A DNA stretch of 64,000 nt. Source: Actinobacillus porcinus (lineage in GTDB: Bacteria > Pseudomonadota > Gammaproteobacteria > Enterobacterales > Pasteurellaceae). The notes under the pieces are model-generated. The model saw only the letters and a list, made by a program, of their open reading frames with translations, was not told the DNA's origin and searched no databases. The position numbers were made by a program, and so were the translations under genes. Every line of letters starts with the position of its first letter. Position 1 is the first letter of the stretch. Location: assembly GCF_901764995.1 (NCBI RefSeq), contig NZ_CABFKI010000008.1:1-64000 (forward strand). Direction: 5' to 3'. This document shows positions 37,291-50,443 of the stretch, piece by piece.

Positions 37291-37674
37291 GTGTCTTTTG
37301 TGATAAATCAAGCAAAACAACACTATCGCAAAGCGTTGTTAATAGAATTGGGTATAATCATTTTTGCTACGTTGATAGTGTCAGTATTTAGATTTGATGT
37401 AACAATGTCCTTTTTATCGGGCCTATTATCAAGTTTCTTACCTTTTTGCTTATTTGTATATTGGATTTTTTTTAGATTTACCCCTAAAAATCAGTCAAAA
37501 ATGACCGCACTTTATCGTGGTGAAGGTCTAAAATGGTTATTAACCATTGTGCTTGTGGTTGCAAGTTTCAAACTGATGATGAATTTAAATGTGTTAGCTT
37601 TTTTTATAGGCTATATCATGATGTTAGTGTTCAATAATCTCATCCCCTTTGTACTTTCAAAGGTCAAAATTTAA
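37291..37674 (+). CDS. atpI: ATP synthase accessory protein AtpI
   Basis: A 127-aa inner-membrane protein with four hydrophobic segments, in the AtpI position at the head of the operon. AtpI assists assembly of the c-ring and is not an essential part of the enzyme. The start is GTG 37291; an ATG a few bases upstream is in another frame. An uptake signal encodes Met-Thr-Ala-Leu near residue 71. Confidence 0.88.
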   Translation: MSFVINQAKQHYRKALLIELGIIIFATLIVSVFRFDVTMSFLSGLLSSFLPFCLFVYWIFFRFTPKNQSKMTALYRGEGLKWLLTIVLVVASFKLMMNLNVLAFFIGYIMMLVFNNLIPFVLSKVKI

Positions 37675-38475
<801 letters not shown>

Positions 38476-38548
38476 TGAATTTTGTCGGATGTTTTATACA
38501 TTCAACACAATAAAAGTGCGGTTATGCACACGACTATTTTTAAACTAA

Positions 38549-38848
<300 letters not shown>

Positions 38849-38906
38849 GTCGGGCTTTTTTAACCGTTATTCATCGAATAACCTAACCGACTTTTAGGAG
38901 GGCGTT

Positions 38907-39377
38907 GTGAATATTAATGCAACACTAATTGGTCAACTGATTGCATTTGCCATTTTCGTATGGTTCTGCATGAAATTTGTTTGGCCACCGCTTATTAAAG
39001 CCATTGAAGATCGCCAAGCAAATATTGCCAACGCGTTAGCTTCAGCTGAAAAAGCGAAACAAGAACAAGCGGATTCTAAAGCTGCAGTAGAACAAGAAAT
39101 TATTGCCGCTAAAGAAGAAGCACAAAAAATTATTGAGTTAGCCAATAAACGCCGTAACGATATTCTTGAAGAAGTGAAAGTAGAAGCGGAAGCATTAAAA
39201 GCCAAAATCATTGAACAAGGCTATGCAGAAGTGGAATCTGAACGTAAACGTGTTCAAGAAGAATTACGCGTGAAAGTGGCATCACTTGCGATTGCAGGTG
39301 CAGAAAAAATTGTTGGTCGTACTGTGGATGAAGCAGCGAACAACGATATTATTGATAAATTAGTTGCAGAACTATAA
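38907..39377 (+). CDS. atpF: ATP synthase F0 subunit b
   Basis: The 156-aa peripheral stalk subunit: one N-terminal membrane helix ([16 protein letters not shown]) and a long charged coiled coil from about residue 30 to the end. It starts at GTG 38907 after a strong AGGAGG. The 3' end overlaps no gene; atpH starts 14 nt later. Confidence 0.96.
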   Translation: MNINATLIGQLIAFAIFVWFCMKFVWPPLIKAIEDRQANIANALASAEKAKQEQADSKAAVEQEIIAAKEEAQKIIELANKRRNDILEEVKVEAEALKAKIIEQGYAEVESERKRVQEELRVKVASLAIAGAEKIVGRTVDEAANNDIIDKLVAEL

Positions 39378-39390
39378 GAAGGTTGGGCTT

Positions 39391-39921
39391 ATGTCAGAAT
39401 TAACTACGATAGCTCGCCCTTATGCCAAAGCAGCATTTGATTTTGCCGTAGAACAAAGTGCGGTGGAAAAATGGGAAGAAATGTTGGCCTTTGCTGCTCA
39501 AGTGGCAGAAAACGAACAAATCCAAGATTTCTTGAAAAATACCTTTTCTGCTCAAAAAGCCGCTGATACGGTAATTTCAATTTGTGGCGAACAACTTGAT
39601 CAATATGGGCAAAATCTGATTCGGTTAATGGCTGAAAATAAGCGTTTAACGGTTCTTCCTGCTGTTTTTGAGTTATTCCAACATTATGTGGAAGAACATA
39701 ACGCGACAGCAGAAGTGGAAGTGGTTTCAGCACAACCATTAAATGCAACACAAGAACAAAAAATTGCAGCCGCAATGGAGAAAAGACTTGCTCGTAAAGT
39801 TAAATTAAATTGCAGCGTGGATAATTCTCTCATCGCAGGGGTTATCATTCGTACAGACGATTTTGTTATTGACGGTTCAAGCCGTGGACAACTTGCTCGT
39901 TTGGCAAACGAATTGCAATGA
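39391..39921 (+). CDS. atpH: ATP synthase F1 subunit delta
   Basis: A 176-aa subunit that links F1 to the peripheral stalk. [15 protein letters not shown] at the N-terminus is the delta-family signature, and the C-terminal [18 protein letters not shown] segment is typical. ATG 39391 is preferred (AGAAGG upstream); an in-frame ATG at 39364 lies inside atpF. An uptake signal encodes Gln-Ser-Ala-Val near residue 21. Confidence 0.96.
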   Translation: MSELTTIARPYAKAAFDFAVEQSAVEKWEEMLAFAAQVAENEQIQDFLKNTFSAQKAADTVISICGEQLDQYGQNLIRLMAENKRLTVLPAVFELFQHYVEEHNATAEVEVVSAQPLNATQEQKIAAAMEKRLARKVKLNCSVDNSLIAGVIIRTDDFVIDGSSRGQLARLANELQ

Positions 39922-39936
39922 TAAGAGGAATTTAAG

Positions 39937-41478
39937 ATGCAACTAAATTCAACAGAAATTAGTGAATTAATTAAAAAACGCATTGCACAATTTGATGTGG
40001 TTAGCGAAGCGCGTAATACAGGGACAATTGTTTCTGTGAGCGATGGTATTATTCGTATCCACGGTTTAAGCGAAGTAATGCAAGGTGAAATGATTGCTTT
40101 ACCGGGCAACCGTTTCGCGATGGCATTAAACCTTGAACGTGATTCTGTGGGTGCGGTAGTTATGGGGCCTTACGCTGATTTAGCGGAAGGTATGGAAGTA
40201 CAATGTACAGGTCGTATCCTTGAAGTTCCGGTTGGTCGTGGTTTATTAGGTCGCGTGGTGAATACCTTAGGTGAGCCAATCGATGGTAAAGGTGAAATTC
40301 AACATGACGGTTTCTCGCCGGTTGAAGTGATTGCCCCAGGTGTAATCGATCGTAAATCTGTAGACCAACCTGTTCAAACCGGTTATAAAGGTGTGGATGC
40401 CATGGTGCCAATCGGTCGTGGTCAACGTGAGTTGATTATCGGTGACCGTCAAACAGGTAAAACTGCATTAGCGATTGACGCAATCATTAACCAAAAAGAC
40501 TCAGGCATTAAATGTATTTACGTTGCGATTGGTCAGAAAGCATCAACCATTGCTAACGTAGTACGTAAATTAGAAGAAAATGGCGCGTTAGCAAACACTA
40601 TCGTGGTTGTGGCTTCAGCCTCTGAATCAGCGGCATTACAATATTTGGCACCTTATGCCGGTTGTGCTATGGGTGAATATTTCCGTGACCGTGGTGAAGA
40701 TGCGTTAATCATTTATGATGACCTTTCAAAACAAGCGGTTGCTTATCGTCAAATTTCATTATTACTTCGCCGTCCGCCGGGTCGTGAAGCTTTCCCGGGT
40801 GACGTATTCTATTTGCACTCACGCTTACTTGAACGTGCAGCACGTGTTAACGAAGAATATGTAGAACGTTTCACTAATGGTGCAGTAAAAGGCAAAACAG
40901 GTTCTTTAACCGCATTACCGATTATCGAAACCCAAGCGGGTGACGTTTCGGCATTCGTTCCGACAAACGTAATTTCGATTACCGATGGTCAGATTTTCTT
41001 AGAATCTAACTTATTCAATGCGGGTGTGCGTCCTGCGGTAAACCCGGGGATTTCCGTATCTCGTGTAGGTGGTGCAGCACAAACTAAAGTGGTGAAAAAA
41101 TTAGCGGGTGGTATTCGTACGGCTTTAGCTCAATATCGTGAGTTAGCGGCATTCTCGCAATTTGCGTCAGACTTAGATGATGCAACACGTAAACAATTAT
41201 CACACGGTGAAAAAGTTACTGAACTGTTGAAACAAAAACAATATGCGCCATTAAATGTCGCAGAACAAGCAGTGCTTTTATTTGCGGTTGAATTTGGTTA
41301 TTTAGATGATGTGGAACTTAACAAAATTGCTGATTTTGAGACCGCACTTTTAGATTACGCCAACCGTACTCACACCGAATTTATGCAAGAGTTAAGCAAA
41401 TCAGGTAACTACAACGATGAGATTAAAGCTCAGTTGCAAGCTATCTTAGATAACTTTAAAGCAAATAATACGTGGTAA
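39937..41478 (+). CDS. atpA: ATP synthase F1 subunit alpha
   Basis: The 513-aa regulatory nucleotide-binding subunit of the F1 hexamer. It has the P-loop [15 protein letters not shown] near residue 170 and the alpha/beta signature [14 protein letters not shown] near residue 365. An uptake signal near the 3' end encodes Glu-Thr-Ala-Leu. AGAGGA lies 8 nt upstream of the ATG. Confidence 0.98.
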   Translation: MQLNSTEISELIKKRIAQFDVVSEARNTGTIVSVSDGIIRIHGLSEVMQGEMIALPGNRFAMALNLERDSVGAVVMGPYADLAEGMEVQCTGRILEVPVGRGLLGRVVNTLGEPIDGKGEIQHDGFSPVEVIAPGVIDRKSVDQPVQTGYKGVDAMVPIGRGQRELIIGDRQTGKTALAIDAIINQKDSGIKCIYVAIGQKASTIANVVRKLEENGALANTIVVVASASESAALQYLAPYAGCAMGEYFRDRGEDALIIYDDLSKQAVAYRQISLLLRRPPGREAFPGDVFYLHSRLLERAARVNEEYVERFTNGAVKGKTGSLTALPIIETQAGDVSAFVPTNVISITDGQIFLESNLFNAGVRPAVNPGISVSRVGGAAQTKVVKKLAGGIRTALAQYRELAAFSQFASDLDDATRKQLSHGEKVTELLKQKQYAPLNVAEQAVLLFAVEFGYLDDVELNKIADFETALLDYANRTHTEFMQELSKSGNYNDEIKAQLQAILDNFKANNTW

Positions 41479-41496
41479 TAAGTTCGGAGAAAGACA

Positions 41497-42366
41497 ATGG
41501 CTAGTGGAAAAGAGATAAAAACCAAAATTGCCAGCGTACAAAGTACGCAAAAAATTACCAAGGCAATGGAAATGGTTGCCACCTCGAAAATGCGTAAAAC
41601 GCAGGATCGTATGGCAGCATCTCGTCCTTACTCTGAAACCATTAGAAACGTTATTAGCCACGTGTCTAAAGCCAGCATAGGTTATAAACACCCATTTTTA
41701 GTAGAACGTGAAATTAAAAAAGTGGGTGTGTTAATTGTTTCAACTGACCGCGGTATGTGTGGCGGTTTGAACATTAACCTGTTTAAAACCGTGTTAACTG
41801 AAATCAAACAATGGAAAGAAAAAGGTGTCACCGTTGAAGTGGGTGTTATTGGCTCAAAAGGTATCGCCTTTTTCCGCTCAGTAGGCTTAACTATTCGCGC
41901 ACAACATTCAGGGATGGGGGACAATCCATCGGTTGAAGAATTGTTGGGGATTGCAAATGGTATGTTTACAGCCTATAAAAATGGTGAATTTGATGCGTTA
42001 TACATCGCGTACAACAAATTCGTTAATACGATGTCGCAAAAACCATGTTTTGAGCAGCTAGTTCCATTACCTGAACTTGATACAGATAACTTAGGTGAAA
42101 GACAACAATCTTGGGATTATATTTACGAACCTGATCCAAAAATTTTATTGGATAGTTTATTGATTCGTTATTTAGAATCTCAAGTTTATCAATCAGTGGT
42201 TGATAACTTAGCTTCAGAGCAGGCAGCTCGAATGGTCGCGATGAAAGCAGCAACGGATAATGCAGGTAACTTAATTGGCGACTTGCAGTTGGTGTATAAC
42301 AAAGCCCGTCAAGCAAGTATCACAAATGAATTAAATGAAATTGTTGCAGGCGCTGCAGCAATTTAA
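41497..42366 (+). CDS. atpG: ATP synthase F1 subunit gamma
   Basis: The 289-aa central rotor shaft. Family ends are visible: N-terminal [19 protein letters not shown] and C-terminal AAGAA-type [14 protein letters not shown], the two helices of the coiled-coil shaft. It lies between alpha and beta in the usual order. Confidence 0.97.
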   Translation: MASGKEIKTKIASVQSTQKITKAMEMVATSKMRKTQDRMAASRPYSETIRNVISHVSKASIGYKHPFLVEREIKKVGVLIVSTDRGMCGGLNINLFKTVLTEIKQWKEKGVTVEVGVIGSKGIAFFRSVGLTIRAQHSGMGDNPSVEELLGIANGMFTAYKNGEFDALYIAYNKFVNTMSQKPCFEQLVPLPELDTDNLGERQQSWDYIYEPDPKILLDSLLIRYLESQVYQSVVDNLASEQAARMVAMKAATDNAGNLIGDLQLVYNKARQASITNELNEIVAGAAAI

Positions 42367-43758
<1,392 letters not shown>

Positions 43759-43792
43759 TCACTTCAACTGATTACCAGATTGGAGGAAACAT

Positions 43793-44221
43793 ATGTCAAC
43801 ATTTACTTTAACAATCGTAAGTGCAGAAAATAAAATCTTCGAAGGCGAAGTAAAAAGTGTGCAAGCTACGGGTATCGAAGGTGAATTGGGTATTTTAGCC
43901 GGTCACACACCATTACTTACTGCTATTAAACCGGGTATTGTAAAATTTACTTATACTGATGGTATCGAAGAAGTGGTTTACGTATCGGGTGGATTCTTAG
44001 AAGTTCAACCGAATATTGTTACCGTACTTGCAGACGTGGCGATCCGCGGTTCTGAACTTGATGAAGAACGTATTTTAGCAGCGAAGAAAAAAGCTGAAGA
44101 AAATATCGTAGCAAAATCCGCTGATACAAATCATGAATTGTTAACAGCAAAACTTTCAAGAGAACTTGCAAAACTTCGTGCTTACGAATTAACGGAAAAA
44201 TTAGTGAAAAACAAACGCTAA
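43793..44221 (+). CDS. atpC: ATP synthase F1 subunit epsilon
   Basis: A 142-aa subunit with an N-terminal beta-sandwich ([20 protein letters not shown]) and a C-terminal two-helix domain (about 90-142) that can inhibit ATP hydrolysis. GGAGGA lies 7 nt upstream of the ATG. It is the last gene of a complete nine-gene operon. Confidence 0.97.
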   Translation: MSTFTLTIVSAENKIFEGEVKSVQATGIEGELGILAGHTPLLTAIKPGIVKFTYTDGIEEVVYVSGGFLEVQPNIVTVLADVAIRGSELDEERILAAKKKAEENIVAKSADTNHELLTAKLSRELAKLRAYELTEKLVKNKR

Positions 44222-44235
44222 AATAACCGCACTTT

Positions 44236-44266
44236 AAGTCGTTCCTATTATGGGAACGACTTTTTT
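44236..44266 (+). terminator. Terminator of the atp operon
   Basis: AAGTCGTTCC and GGAACGACTT pair around a 7-nt loop, followed by TTTTTT. It lies 15 nt after atpC. Confidence 0.9.
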
Positions 44267-44318
44267 ATCATTTGAGCCAAATCATGTCGGAACGCAATGT
44301 ACTTATAGGGAGTATAAA

Positions 44319-45095
44319 ATGAAATACAAAGCCATTTTCAGCGATATGGACGGTACGCTATTAAATAGTCAACATAAAATCAGCTCTAGAACTGAGCAAG
44401 CCATTAAATCCGTTATCCGCAAAGGAATCCCCTTTATTCCTGTCTCAGCCCGTCCGCCTTATGCCATAACACCTTATACAAATCAATTACAAACAAATGC
44501 CCCGATTATTTGCTATAGCGGTGCGTTGATTTTAGATAAAGAGTTAAATGAACTTTATAGTGTGTTAATTGATACGGCGGATTTAAATAAATTGACCACC
44601 TTGCTTACGCCTTACGCGCATTTATCCATTAGCCATTATTCAGGTTTAAATTGGTTTGTTAACCAACATGACTATTGGGCACAGCAAGAAACGGAAATAA
44701 CAGGATTACAGGCACAAAAAACACCTGAAAACATCCAAAATGTGCATAAAATCCTTATTATGGGAAATGCTGATGCGATTTTAGACGTGGAGCAACTTTT
44801 AAAGCGCGCATTACCACATTTAAGTATTCATCGTTCTAAACCTGAATATTTAGAAATTATGAATAAAGCCGCAACAAAAGCGAAAGCCATTCGTTTTATG
44901 GAACATTATTTGCACGTAAGTGCGGATGACGTCATCGCCTTTGGCGATAATTTCAACGATCTTGATATGTTGGAATACGCAGGTTTAAGTGTTGCCATGG
45001 GTAATGCCCCTGATGAAATACAACAAGTGGCAAAAGAAGTGACAGCCAGCAATAATGAAGACGGTATTGCGTTGGTATTAGAAAGAGAGTTTTAA
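44319..45095 (+). CDS. Cof-type HAD-IIB phosphatase
   Basis: A 258-aa sugar-phosphatase-like protein. Motif I FSDMDGTLLNS is at residues 7-17, the cap domain lies between about 85 and 185, and motif IV is VIAFGDNFNDLDML near residue 210. The start is ATG 44319 (GGGAG 7 nt upstream); the upstream open frame runs through the atp terminator. The substrate is unknown. It is monocistronic, facing rsmJ. Confidence 0.85.
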   Translation: MKYKAIFSDMDGTLLNSQHKISSRTEQAIKSVIRKGIPFIPVSARPPYAITPYTNQLQTNAPIICYSGALILDKELNELYSVLIDTADLNKLTTLLTPYAHLSISHYSGLNWFVNQHDYWAQQETEITGLQAQKTPENIQNVHKILIMGNADAILDVEQLLKRALPHLSIHRSKPEYLEIMNKAATKAKAIRFMEHYLHVSADDVIAFGDNFNDLDMLEYAGLSVAMGNAPDEIQQVAKEVTASNNEDGIALVLEREF

Positions 45096-45142
45096 CGGTT
45101 TTGGGGCATTGCATTGTTTATATAGCATTTACCCCATAATTA

Positions 45143-45889
45143 TTATAAATAAATATCAAACCGATGATTCTTTGTTTCTCGGCTAAAGTGCGGTGCGATT
45201 TTTCCAAGAAATTCCGCATAATCGGGGCGTTTAACTACTACGCGCTTTTTGGCTAATTGCAAGGCGGGCTCAAGCAAGGTATCCGCATCTAAATCTGAGC
45301 CCACTAAATGCTGAAATACGCGCATTTCTTTTTTTACCAAAGCAGATTTTTGTTTATGGGGATACATAGGGTCAAGGTAAACCACGTCTGCGAAATCCTT
45401 TTCTGGGTTTAAGGCATTGATATGCGCCACATCAAGCAAGCGCATATTTTGTTGCATCATTTCACCAATTTCACTGTCCGCATAAGCGCGGCGTAAACCA
45501 TCTTCCAACAACAAACGCACTACAGGGTGGCGTTCCACCAAACGCACTTGGCAACCAATCGCTGCCAGCACAAAGGCATCTCGCCCTAAACCTGCGGTTG
45601 CGTCAATCACCGTAGGCAGCTCAGCGCCTTTTATGCCTACCGCTTTCGCCACGGCTTCACCACGCCCACCACCAAATTTACGGCGATGTGCCATGGTGCC
45701 GCCCACAAAATCCACAAACACCGCACCTAATTTGGGTTCATCCAGTTTACGCAATTCTAACCGCACTTCGTCATTTATTTGGGTTTGTACCAATGCAAGC
45801 GTGCTTTCCGGATTATGCGTTAAGCCTTTTGCGGCACAAAGTGCGGTGAACATTTCAGGCGTTTCGGTTTCGCAAATTAATTGAATCAT
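45143..45889 (-). CDS. rsmJ: 16S rRNA m2G1516 methyltransferase RsmJ
   Basis: A 248-aa SAM-dependent methyltransferase that modifies G1516 of 16S rRNA. Family segments are [19 protein letters not shown], the SAM-binding [14 protein letters not shown] and the catalytic-type [10 protein letters not shown]. It starts 8 nt after the trmA stop, so both RNA-modification genes form an operon. It contains uptake signals in reverse orientation. Confidence 0.94.
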   Translation of the reverse strand: MIQLICETETPEMFTALCAAKGLTHNPESTLALVQTQINDEVRLELRKLDEPKLGAVFVDFVGGTMAHRRKFGGGRGEAVAKAVGIKGAELPTVIDATAGLGRDAFVLAAIGCQVRLVERHPVVRLLLEDGLRRAYADSEIGEMMQQNMRLLDVAHINALNPEKDFADVVYLDPMYPHKQKSALVKKEMRVFQHLVGSDLDADTLLEPALQLAKKRVVVKRPDYAEFLGKIAPHFSRETKNHRFDIYL

Positions 45890-45897
45890 AATATGCC

Positions 45898-46992
45898 CTA
45901 TTTACGCACCAACCAAACGCCTGATTCCATATGATCAGTATAAGGAAATTGATCAAATAAGGCTGCGCGTTCAATGCGATGGGTTTTGCTTAGTTCGTGT
46001 AAATTGTCACACAAGGTATGTGGATTACAGGAAATGTACAAAATGCGGTCGTAATTTTGCACTAATTTCACCGTATCAGGATCAAGCCCCGCGCGCGGTG
46101 GATCGACAAAAATAGTGTTACATTCATAGGCTTTTAAATCTATGCCTTTCAAGCGATTAAACTCACGCACACCGTTCATCGCTTGGGTAAATTCTTCCGC
46201 GGACATACGGATAATTTGCAAATTGTTCACACCATTAGCTGCAATATTAAACTGTGCCGCAGCCACAGAGGGCTTCGCAATTTCCGTTGCCAACACCTTG
46301 CGGAAATTTTGTGCCAAGGCAATGGAAAAATTACCGTTACCGCAATAAAGCTCAAGCAAATCGCCTGTAGAATTTTTCGTGCAATCAATCGCCCATGCCA
46401 ACATTTTGCTATTTACGGCCGCATTGGGTTGAGTAAAACTATTTTCCACTTGGCGATACACATAATTTTTGCCATTCACAGGCAGAACTTCATCCACAAA
46501 ATCTTGATCGAGACAAATTTTTTGTTTTGTAGCACGACCAATGAGTTGTACATCAAAATCCATTTTTTCTAACCGCACTTTCAGCGCGCGTGCTGCTGTT
46601 TCCCATTGTGCATCCAAGGTTTTGTGATACAACAAACTCACAACAATCTTGTTGCTCAAGGTACTAAGATAATCAATTTGGAATAATTTACGCGTTAAGA
46701 CTTCTTGCTCTTTTAACAAAGGCAACAGCGTTGTCATCATGTGATTAATCAGCCGGCTGGCAATGGGAAAGTTATCTACACGATAACGTTGCTTCGTTTC
46801 CTGATCGAACATAATGTGATACAGATCGCCCCGATCGTGCCAAACACGAAATTCAGCACGCATACGGAAATGTTGTTTCGGCGAAGAAAATACGTCCAAC
46901 TCAGGCGCATTAAATGGCGACAAAAGCGCGGTTAATTTTTCACGCTTTTGGGCTAATAAATTATCATATTGTTCAATGGGTAATGATTGCAT
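45898..46992 (-). CDS. trmA: tRNA m5U54 methyltransferase TrmA
   Basis: A 364-aa enzyme that makes ribothymidine at position 54 of tRNA. The SAM site [16 protein letters not shown] is near residue 213, the motif [10 protein letters not shown] near residue 295, and the catalytic cysteine in [13 protein letters not shown] near residue 320. The N-terminal [12 protein letters not shown] is typical of TrmA. It is followed by rsmJ. Confidence 0.96.
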   Translation of the reverse strand: MQSLPIEQYDNLLAQKREKLTALLSPFNAPELDVFSSPKQHFRMRAEFRVWHDRGDLYHIMFDQETKQRYRVDNFPIASRLINHMMTTLLPLLKEQEVLTRKLFQIDYLSTLSNKIVVSLLYHKTLDAQWETAARALKVRLEKMDFDVQLIGRATKQKICLDQDFVDEVLPVNGKNYVYRQVENSFTQPNAAVNSKMLAWAIDCTKNSTGDLLELYCGNGNFSIALAQNFRKVLATEIAKPSVAAAQFNIAANGVNNLQIIRMSAEEFTQAMNGVREFNRLKGIDLKAYECNTIFVDPPRAGLDPDTVKLVQNYDRILYISCNPHTLCDNLHELSKTHRIERAALFDQFPYTDHMESGVWLVRK

Positions 46993-47035
46993 TACTGTTT
47001 TTACTCATTTTTAGGGGATTGTTATGGAAAATTAA

Positions 47036-47057
47036 AAGGCTTGATTTCTCAAGCCTT
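47036..47057. terminator. Terminator downstream of maoP
   Basis: AAGGCTTGA and TCAAGCCTT pair around TTTC. On the minus strand the stem is followed by TTAATTTT, fitting termination of maoP; on the plus strand by GTCTTTTG. Confidence 0.8.
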
Positions 47058-47075
47058 GTCTTTTGTTACAAAAGA

Positions 47076-47405
47076 TTAATCTGCCGTTGCCATATCTTCA
47101 ACGCTATCCGCAACCACTCCTGAAAGGGTGTAAACACGTTTTGTTTTGCTGGTTAAAGTGCGGTATTTATTCCATGTTTTTTCAAAGAAAGTTTCCGGCT
47201 GACGTTCGCCTTTACAAACTGCAACAAAGGCTTTTTCTTCTGCTGTTTTTGGTTCACGTTCACCTAAATCCAATGCTTTAAACGCTTGTCCGTATTGTTC
47301 TAATGCTTGTGATTCTTTGATGGTATAGTCACCGTGACGAGAAAAGCCACGTGGATAATTTTTGTCGTCAAAAAAACGACGTTCAACACTGAAACTCTCA
47401 GCCAT
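47076..47405 (-). CDS. maoP: Ori macrodomain protein MaoP (DUF413, YifE)
   Basis: A 109-aa protein matching E. coli MaoP/YifE: RRFFDDKNYPRGFSRHGDYT at the N-terminus and the central LGEREPKTAEEKAFVAVCKG. In E. coli MaoP acts with the site maoS near oriC to organise the Ori macrodomain. Here the gene lies about 12.6 kb from oriC, consistent with that role. No maoS-like site was identified. Confidence 0.88.
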   Translation of the reverse strand: MAESFSVERRFFDDKNYPRGFSRHGDYTIKESQALEQYGQAFKALDLGEREPKTAEEKAFVAVCKGERQPETFFEKTWNKYRTLTSKTKRVYTLSGVVADSVEDMATAD

Positions 47406-47434
47406 TTTTTGCTCCTAGGGTCTATTTAATAAGG

Positions 47435-48052
47435 TTATTTTTTCAATAATTCGATCACTGTTTTTACATAATCGCCCACGAAATCATCTCGAGATAAACC
47501 TTCAGGATTTACGCGGAATTTGTTATTTACATAAAAATCTGGCACACCATTAACTTGGAATTGTTTCACTAAGTTCTGTTGTGTTTTCACTAACGTAGTC
47601 ACAGCAAAACTATTAATGGTACCGTCAAATTGTTCTGCGGTGACGCCATTGTCGATAAATTTTTGGCGAATATCATCCATTGATTTAAATGCATTTGCTT
47701 GTGCGCCATCAAATAAAGCCGTTTTGACTTTATCTTCTACGCCTAAAGTCATGGCTAATGCCCAAGCACGAGTTAAGTTTTTACCTTGCGGACCTAAGAA
47801 ATCCACATGATATTGTTTGAAAGTCGTGCCTTGTGGTAATTGCGCTTTCACTTTGCTTGGAATTTTGTATTGCATTTCAAAGCTATAGCAATGTGGGCAG
47901 TAGAATGAGAAAAACTCAATCACTTCAGGTTGGGCGGCGCGTGCTTGGTTTAAGGTAATATATTGCTCGCCGTCTTTTAATTCAGCAGCTTGCGCTTGAA
48001 AACCGGTCATGGTGGCCGTTGCCACAACTAAAGCGGCTAATAATTTTTTCAT
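47435..48052 (-). CDS. dsbA: Periplasmic thiol:disulfide oxidoreductase DsbA
   Basis: A 205-aa oxidoreductase with a signal peptide (about 1-22, ending AQAAE) and the CPHC active site in FFSFYCPHCYSFEMQ. It donates disulfides to secreted proteins. The cis-proline region is QVNGVPDFYVNNKF. ATG 48052 is 6 nt after AAGGA and preferred to the adjacent ATG 48055. It lies 9 nt after yihD, as in the enterobacterial yihD-dsbA neighbourhood. Confidence 0.95.
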   Translation of the reverse strand: MKKLLAALVVATATMTGFQAQAAELKDGEQYITLNQARAAQPEVIEFFSFYCPHCYSFEMQYKIPSKVKAQLPQGTTFKQYHVDFLGPQGKNLTRAWALAMTLGVEDKVKTALFDGAQANAFKSMDDIRQKFIDNGVTAEQFDGTINSFAVTTLVKTQQNLVKQFQVNGVPDFYVNNKFRVNPEGLSRDDFVGDYVKTVIELLKK

Positions 48053-48061
48053 CATTTATCC

Positions 48062-48331
48062 TTATTTAATAATACCGCGTGCTTTTAAAATAGCGGTTTT
48101 AAAGTCTTCTTCATAGTCTTTTTGAATACCCGGAATAGGGTCATATTTGCCAGCATCGCGCATTTTTAATTGATAAATAATCACTTCATCAGATAATTCC
48201 GCAAGCGGTTTATCAAAACCCGCTTCATCGGCAATGCTTTGCAAAATTTGTACCAAATTCATTTCCGGGTCTTTTTTAGACCAATAAGGTTGTAAAAGTT
48301 CCAATACTTCATTTAAACGATGACATTTCAT
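48062..48331 (-). CDS. yihD: YihD family protein (DUF1040)
   Basis: An 89-aa cytoplasmic protein of unknown function, same length as E. coli Yih[18 protein letters not shown] at the start and [20 protein letters not shown] at the end are conserved. ATG 48331 has AAGGAAG 5 nt upstream; the longer open frame to 48412 lacks a ribosome site. Its place next to dsbA and divergent from mobA is like E. coli. Confidence 0.9.
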   Translation of the reverse strand: MKCHRLNEVLELLQPYWSKKDPEMNLVQILQSIADEAGFDKPLAELSDEVIIYQLKMRDAGKYDPIPGIQKDYEEDFKTAILKARGIIK

Positions 48332-48415
48332 AAAAACTTCCTTTAAAATTAGATTTAATTGCGTAGCAAATAGCTCGCGCAGAATGATACTTGAATTAGG
48401 GGCAATTGACAAACA

Positions 48416-48988
48416 ATGATCACCATCAGTGCCGTAATTTTAGCAGGCGGACTAGCAAGACGGATGGGCGGTGTCGAAAAAGGCTTGCAGCTTTTGCATC
48501 ACCAACCGCTTATCGCACAGGTTTTAGCACGCTTAAAATCACAAGTTAACGCCATTTCCATTAATGCTAATCGCCATTTGGCAGAATATGAACAATTTGG
48601 CGTGCCTGTGTTTCCCGATGAAATGGCCGATTTTCAAGGCCCACTCAGCGGAATGTTAACGTCACTACGCCGAGCGACAACGGATTATGTGTTATTTGTC
48701 CCTTGTGATTGTCCTTATCTGCCACTCAATTTAGCGGAAAAACTCAAAAGTGCGGTAGAAAATTCGGCTGTTTTATGTGCTTATGCCCATGATGGCGAAC
48801 GAGATCACCCGACATTCAGCCTTATTTCTCGCCAATTATTCACCGCACTTGAACAATATCTTGCCGGTGGTGAACGGCGAATCTTTACGTTTTTACGTGA
48901 ACAAGGTGCGGTGAGTGTGGATTTTTCCGAACAAAAAAACGCCTTTCGCAATTTTAATACCTTAGCGGATTTACAGGAGCAACCATGA
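48416..48988 (+). CDS. mobA: Molybdenum cofactor guanylyltransferase MobA
   Basis: A 190-aa nucleotidyltransferase that attaches GMP to molybdopterin to make the guanine dinucleotide cofactor. The GTP-binding motif [16 protein letters not shown] is at residues 8-23, and VPCDCPYLP holds the metal-binding aspartate. Its partner MobB is at 1633. Two uptake signals fall in frame (Lys-Ser-Ala-Val, Phe-Thr-Ala-Leu). It overlaps tag by 4 nt. Confidence 0.95.
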   Translation: MITISAVILAGGLARRMGGVEKGLQLLHHQPLIAQVLARLKSQVNAISINANRHLAEYEQFGVPVFPDEMADFQGPLSGMLTSLRRATTDYVLFVPCDCPYLPLNLAEKLKSAVENSAVLCAYAHDGERDHPTFSLISRQLFTALEQYLAGGERRIFTFLREQGAVSVDFSEQKNAFRNFNTLADLQEQP

Positions 48989-49539
48989 GCCGATGTCCTT
49001 GGTCCGGCGACAGCCAAATTTATATAGATTATCACGATAAGGAATGGGGAAAACCCCAGTTTGACAGCCAAAAATTATTTGAAAAAATCTGCCTTGAAGG
49101 GCAACAAGCCGGGCTTTCGTGGATTACGGTATTAAAGAAAAGAGAAGCCTATCGCGCGGCTTTTCATCACTTTGATCCTGAAAAAATTGCCACAATGACC
49201 GGTGCAGATATTGACCGCTTAATGCAAAATGAAGGTTTAATTCGCCATCGCGCCAAATTGGAAGCTATTGTTAAAAATGCTAAGGCCTATCTTCAAATGC
49301 AAAAGTGCGGTGAAAATTTTAGTGATTTTGTGTGGTCTTTTGTGAACCATAAACCACAAATTAATGATGTACCAACGCTAAGCGTTATTCCGGTCAAAAC
49401 GGATACGTCAAAAGCGTTGTCCAAAGCCTTAAAAAAGCGTGGGTTTGTATTTGTGGGCGAAACCACTTGTTATGCCTTTATGCAATCGATGGGATTAGTG
49501 GACGATCATTTAAATAGTTGCCCTTGCAAGGCAAAATAA
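48985..49539 (+). CDS. tag: DNA-3-methyladenine glycosylase I
   Basis: A 184-aa base-excision repair enzyme that removes 3-methyladenine. It opens with CPWSGDSQIYIDYHDKEWG, includes FEKICLEGQQAGLSWITVLK and ends with ETTCYAFMQSMGLVDDHLNSC; the Cys and His residues at both ends form the family's zinc site. It is translationally coupled to mobA. Confidence 0.95.
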   Translation: MSRCPWSGDSQIYIDYHDKEWGKPQFDSQKLFEKICLEGQQAGLSWITVLKKREAYRAAFHHFDPEKIATMTGADIDRLMQNEGLIRHRAKLEAIVKNAKAYLQMQKCGENFSDFVWSFVNHKPQINDVPTLSVIPVKTDTSKALSKALKKRGFVFVGETTCYAFMQSMGLVDDHLNSCPCKAK

Positions 49540-49657
49540 GTTATAAATAAGCCGCTGAAAATTTCAGTTATAAGATATATGTTTTTTGTATTTCTTAATT
49601 TCATTCAATATCCTTAAAATCAGTTTCGTTTATAACAACATTCAAAAGGAAAGTATT

Positions 49658-50443
49658 ATGTTTAAAAAATTTTTACTCTTAGCCACCTCTGTTTTTGCTT
49701 TTACAACTACACAAGCGATTGCCGCTGATAGTTTGCTTGAGCGCATTAACAACAAAGGAACCATTACCGTGGGTACAGAAGGCACTTATGCGCCATTCAC
49801 TTACCATGATGCCAGCGGTAAATTAACGGGTTATGACGTAGAAGTAACGCGTGCTGTGGCGGAAAAATTAGGGGTTAAAGTCGAATTTAAAGAGACGGTT
49901 TGGGATTCGATGATGGCGGGTTTAAAAGCCGGTCGTTTTGATATTGTGGCAAACCAAGTGGCGTTAACTACGCCTGAACGCCGTGCGACTTTTGATAAAT
50001 CAGAATCTTATAGTTGGTCTGGCGCAATGATGGTTGTGCGTGAAGATGACAACAGCATTAAAACCTTAGATGATATTAAAGGACGCAAAGCAGCACAATC
50101 CTTAACCAGTAACTATGGTGAACTGGCGCGCGAAAAACAAGCGAATATCGTGCCGGTAGATGGTTTAGCCCAATCATTATTGGTTGTTCAGCAAAAACGT
50201 GCAGACTTAACCTTAAATGACAGTTTGGCGATTTTAGATTACTTGAAGAAAAATCCTAATGCCGGTTTAAAAACCGCTTGGGAAGCCCCTGCTGAAGATA
50301 AATTAGGCTCAGGTTTCATTGTTAATAAAGGCAATGATGAAGCCCTTGCGAAAATTAGTGCTGCCGTGGTGGAATTACAAAAAGACGGTACATTGAAAAA
50401 ATTAGGTGAACAATTCTTCGGAAAAGATATCAGTGTTAAATAA
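49658..50443 (+). CDS. Amino-acid (probably cystine) ABC transporter substrate-binding protein
   Basis: A 261-aa periplasmic family 3 binding protein with a signal peptide (about 1-23, FLLLATSVFAFTTTQAIAA). TVGTEGTYAPFTYHD and the GYDVEVTRAVAEKLGV segment are typical of polar and cystine-binding members; it resembles H. influenzae HI1080. ATG 49658 has AAAAGGAAAG upstream; the longer frame from 49586 lacks a site. It is the first gene of a three-gene ABC operon. Confidence 0.88.
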   Translation: MFKKFLLLATSVFAFTTTQAIAADSLLERINNKGTITVGTEGTYAPFTYHDASGKLTGYDVEVTRAVAEKLGVKVEFKETVWDSMMAGLKAGRFDIVANQVALTTPERRATFDKSESYSWSGAMMVVREDDNSIKTLDDIKGRKAAQSLTSNYGELAREKQANIVPVDGLAQSLLVVQQKRADLTLNDSLAILDYLKKNPNAGLKTAWEAPAEDKLGSGFIVNKGNDEALAKISAAVVELQKDGTLKKLGEQFFGKDISVK

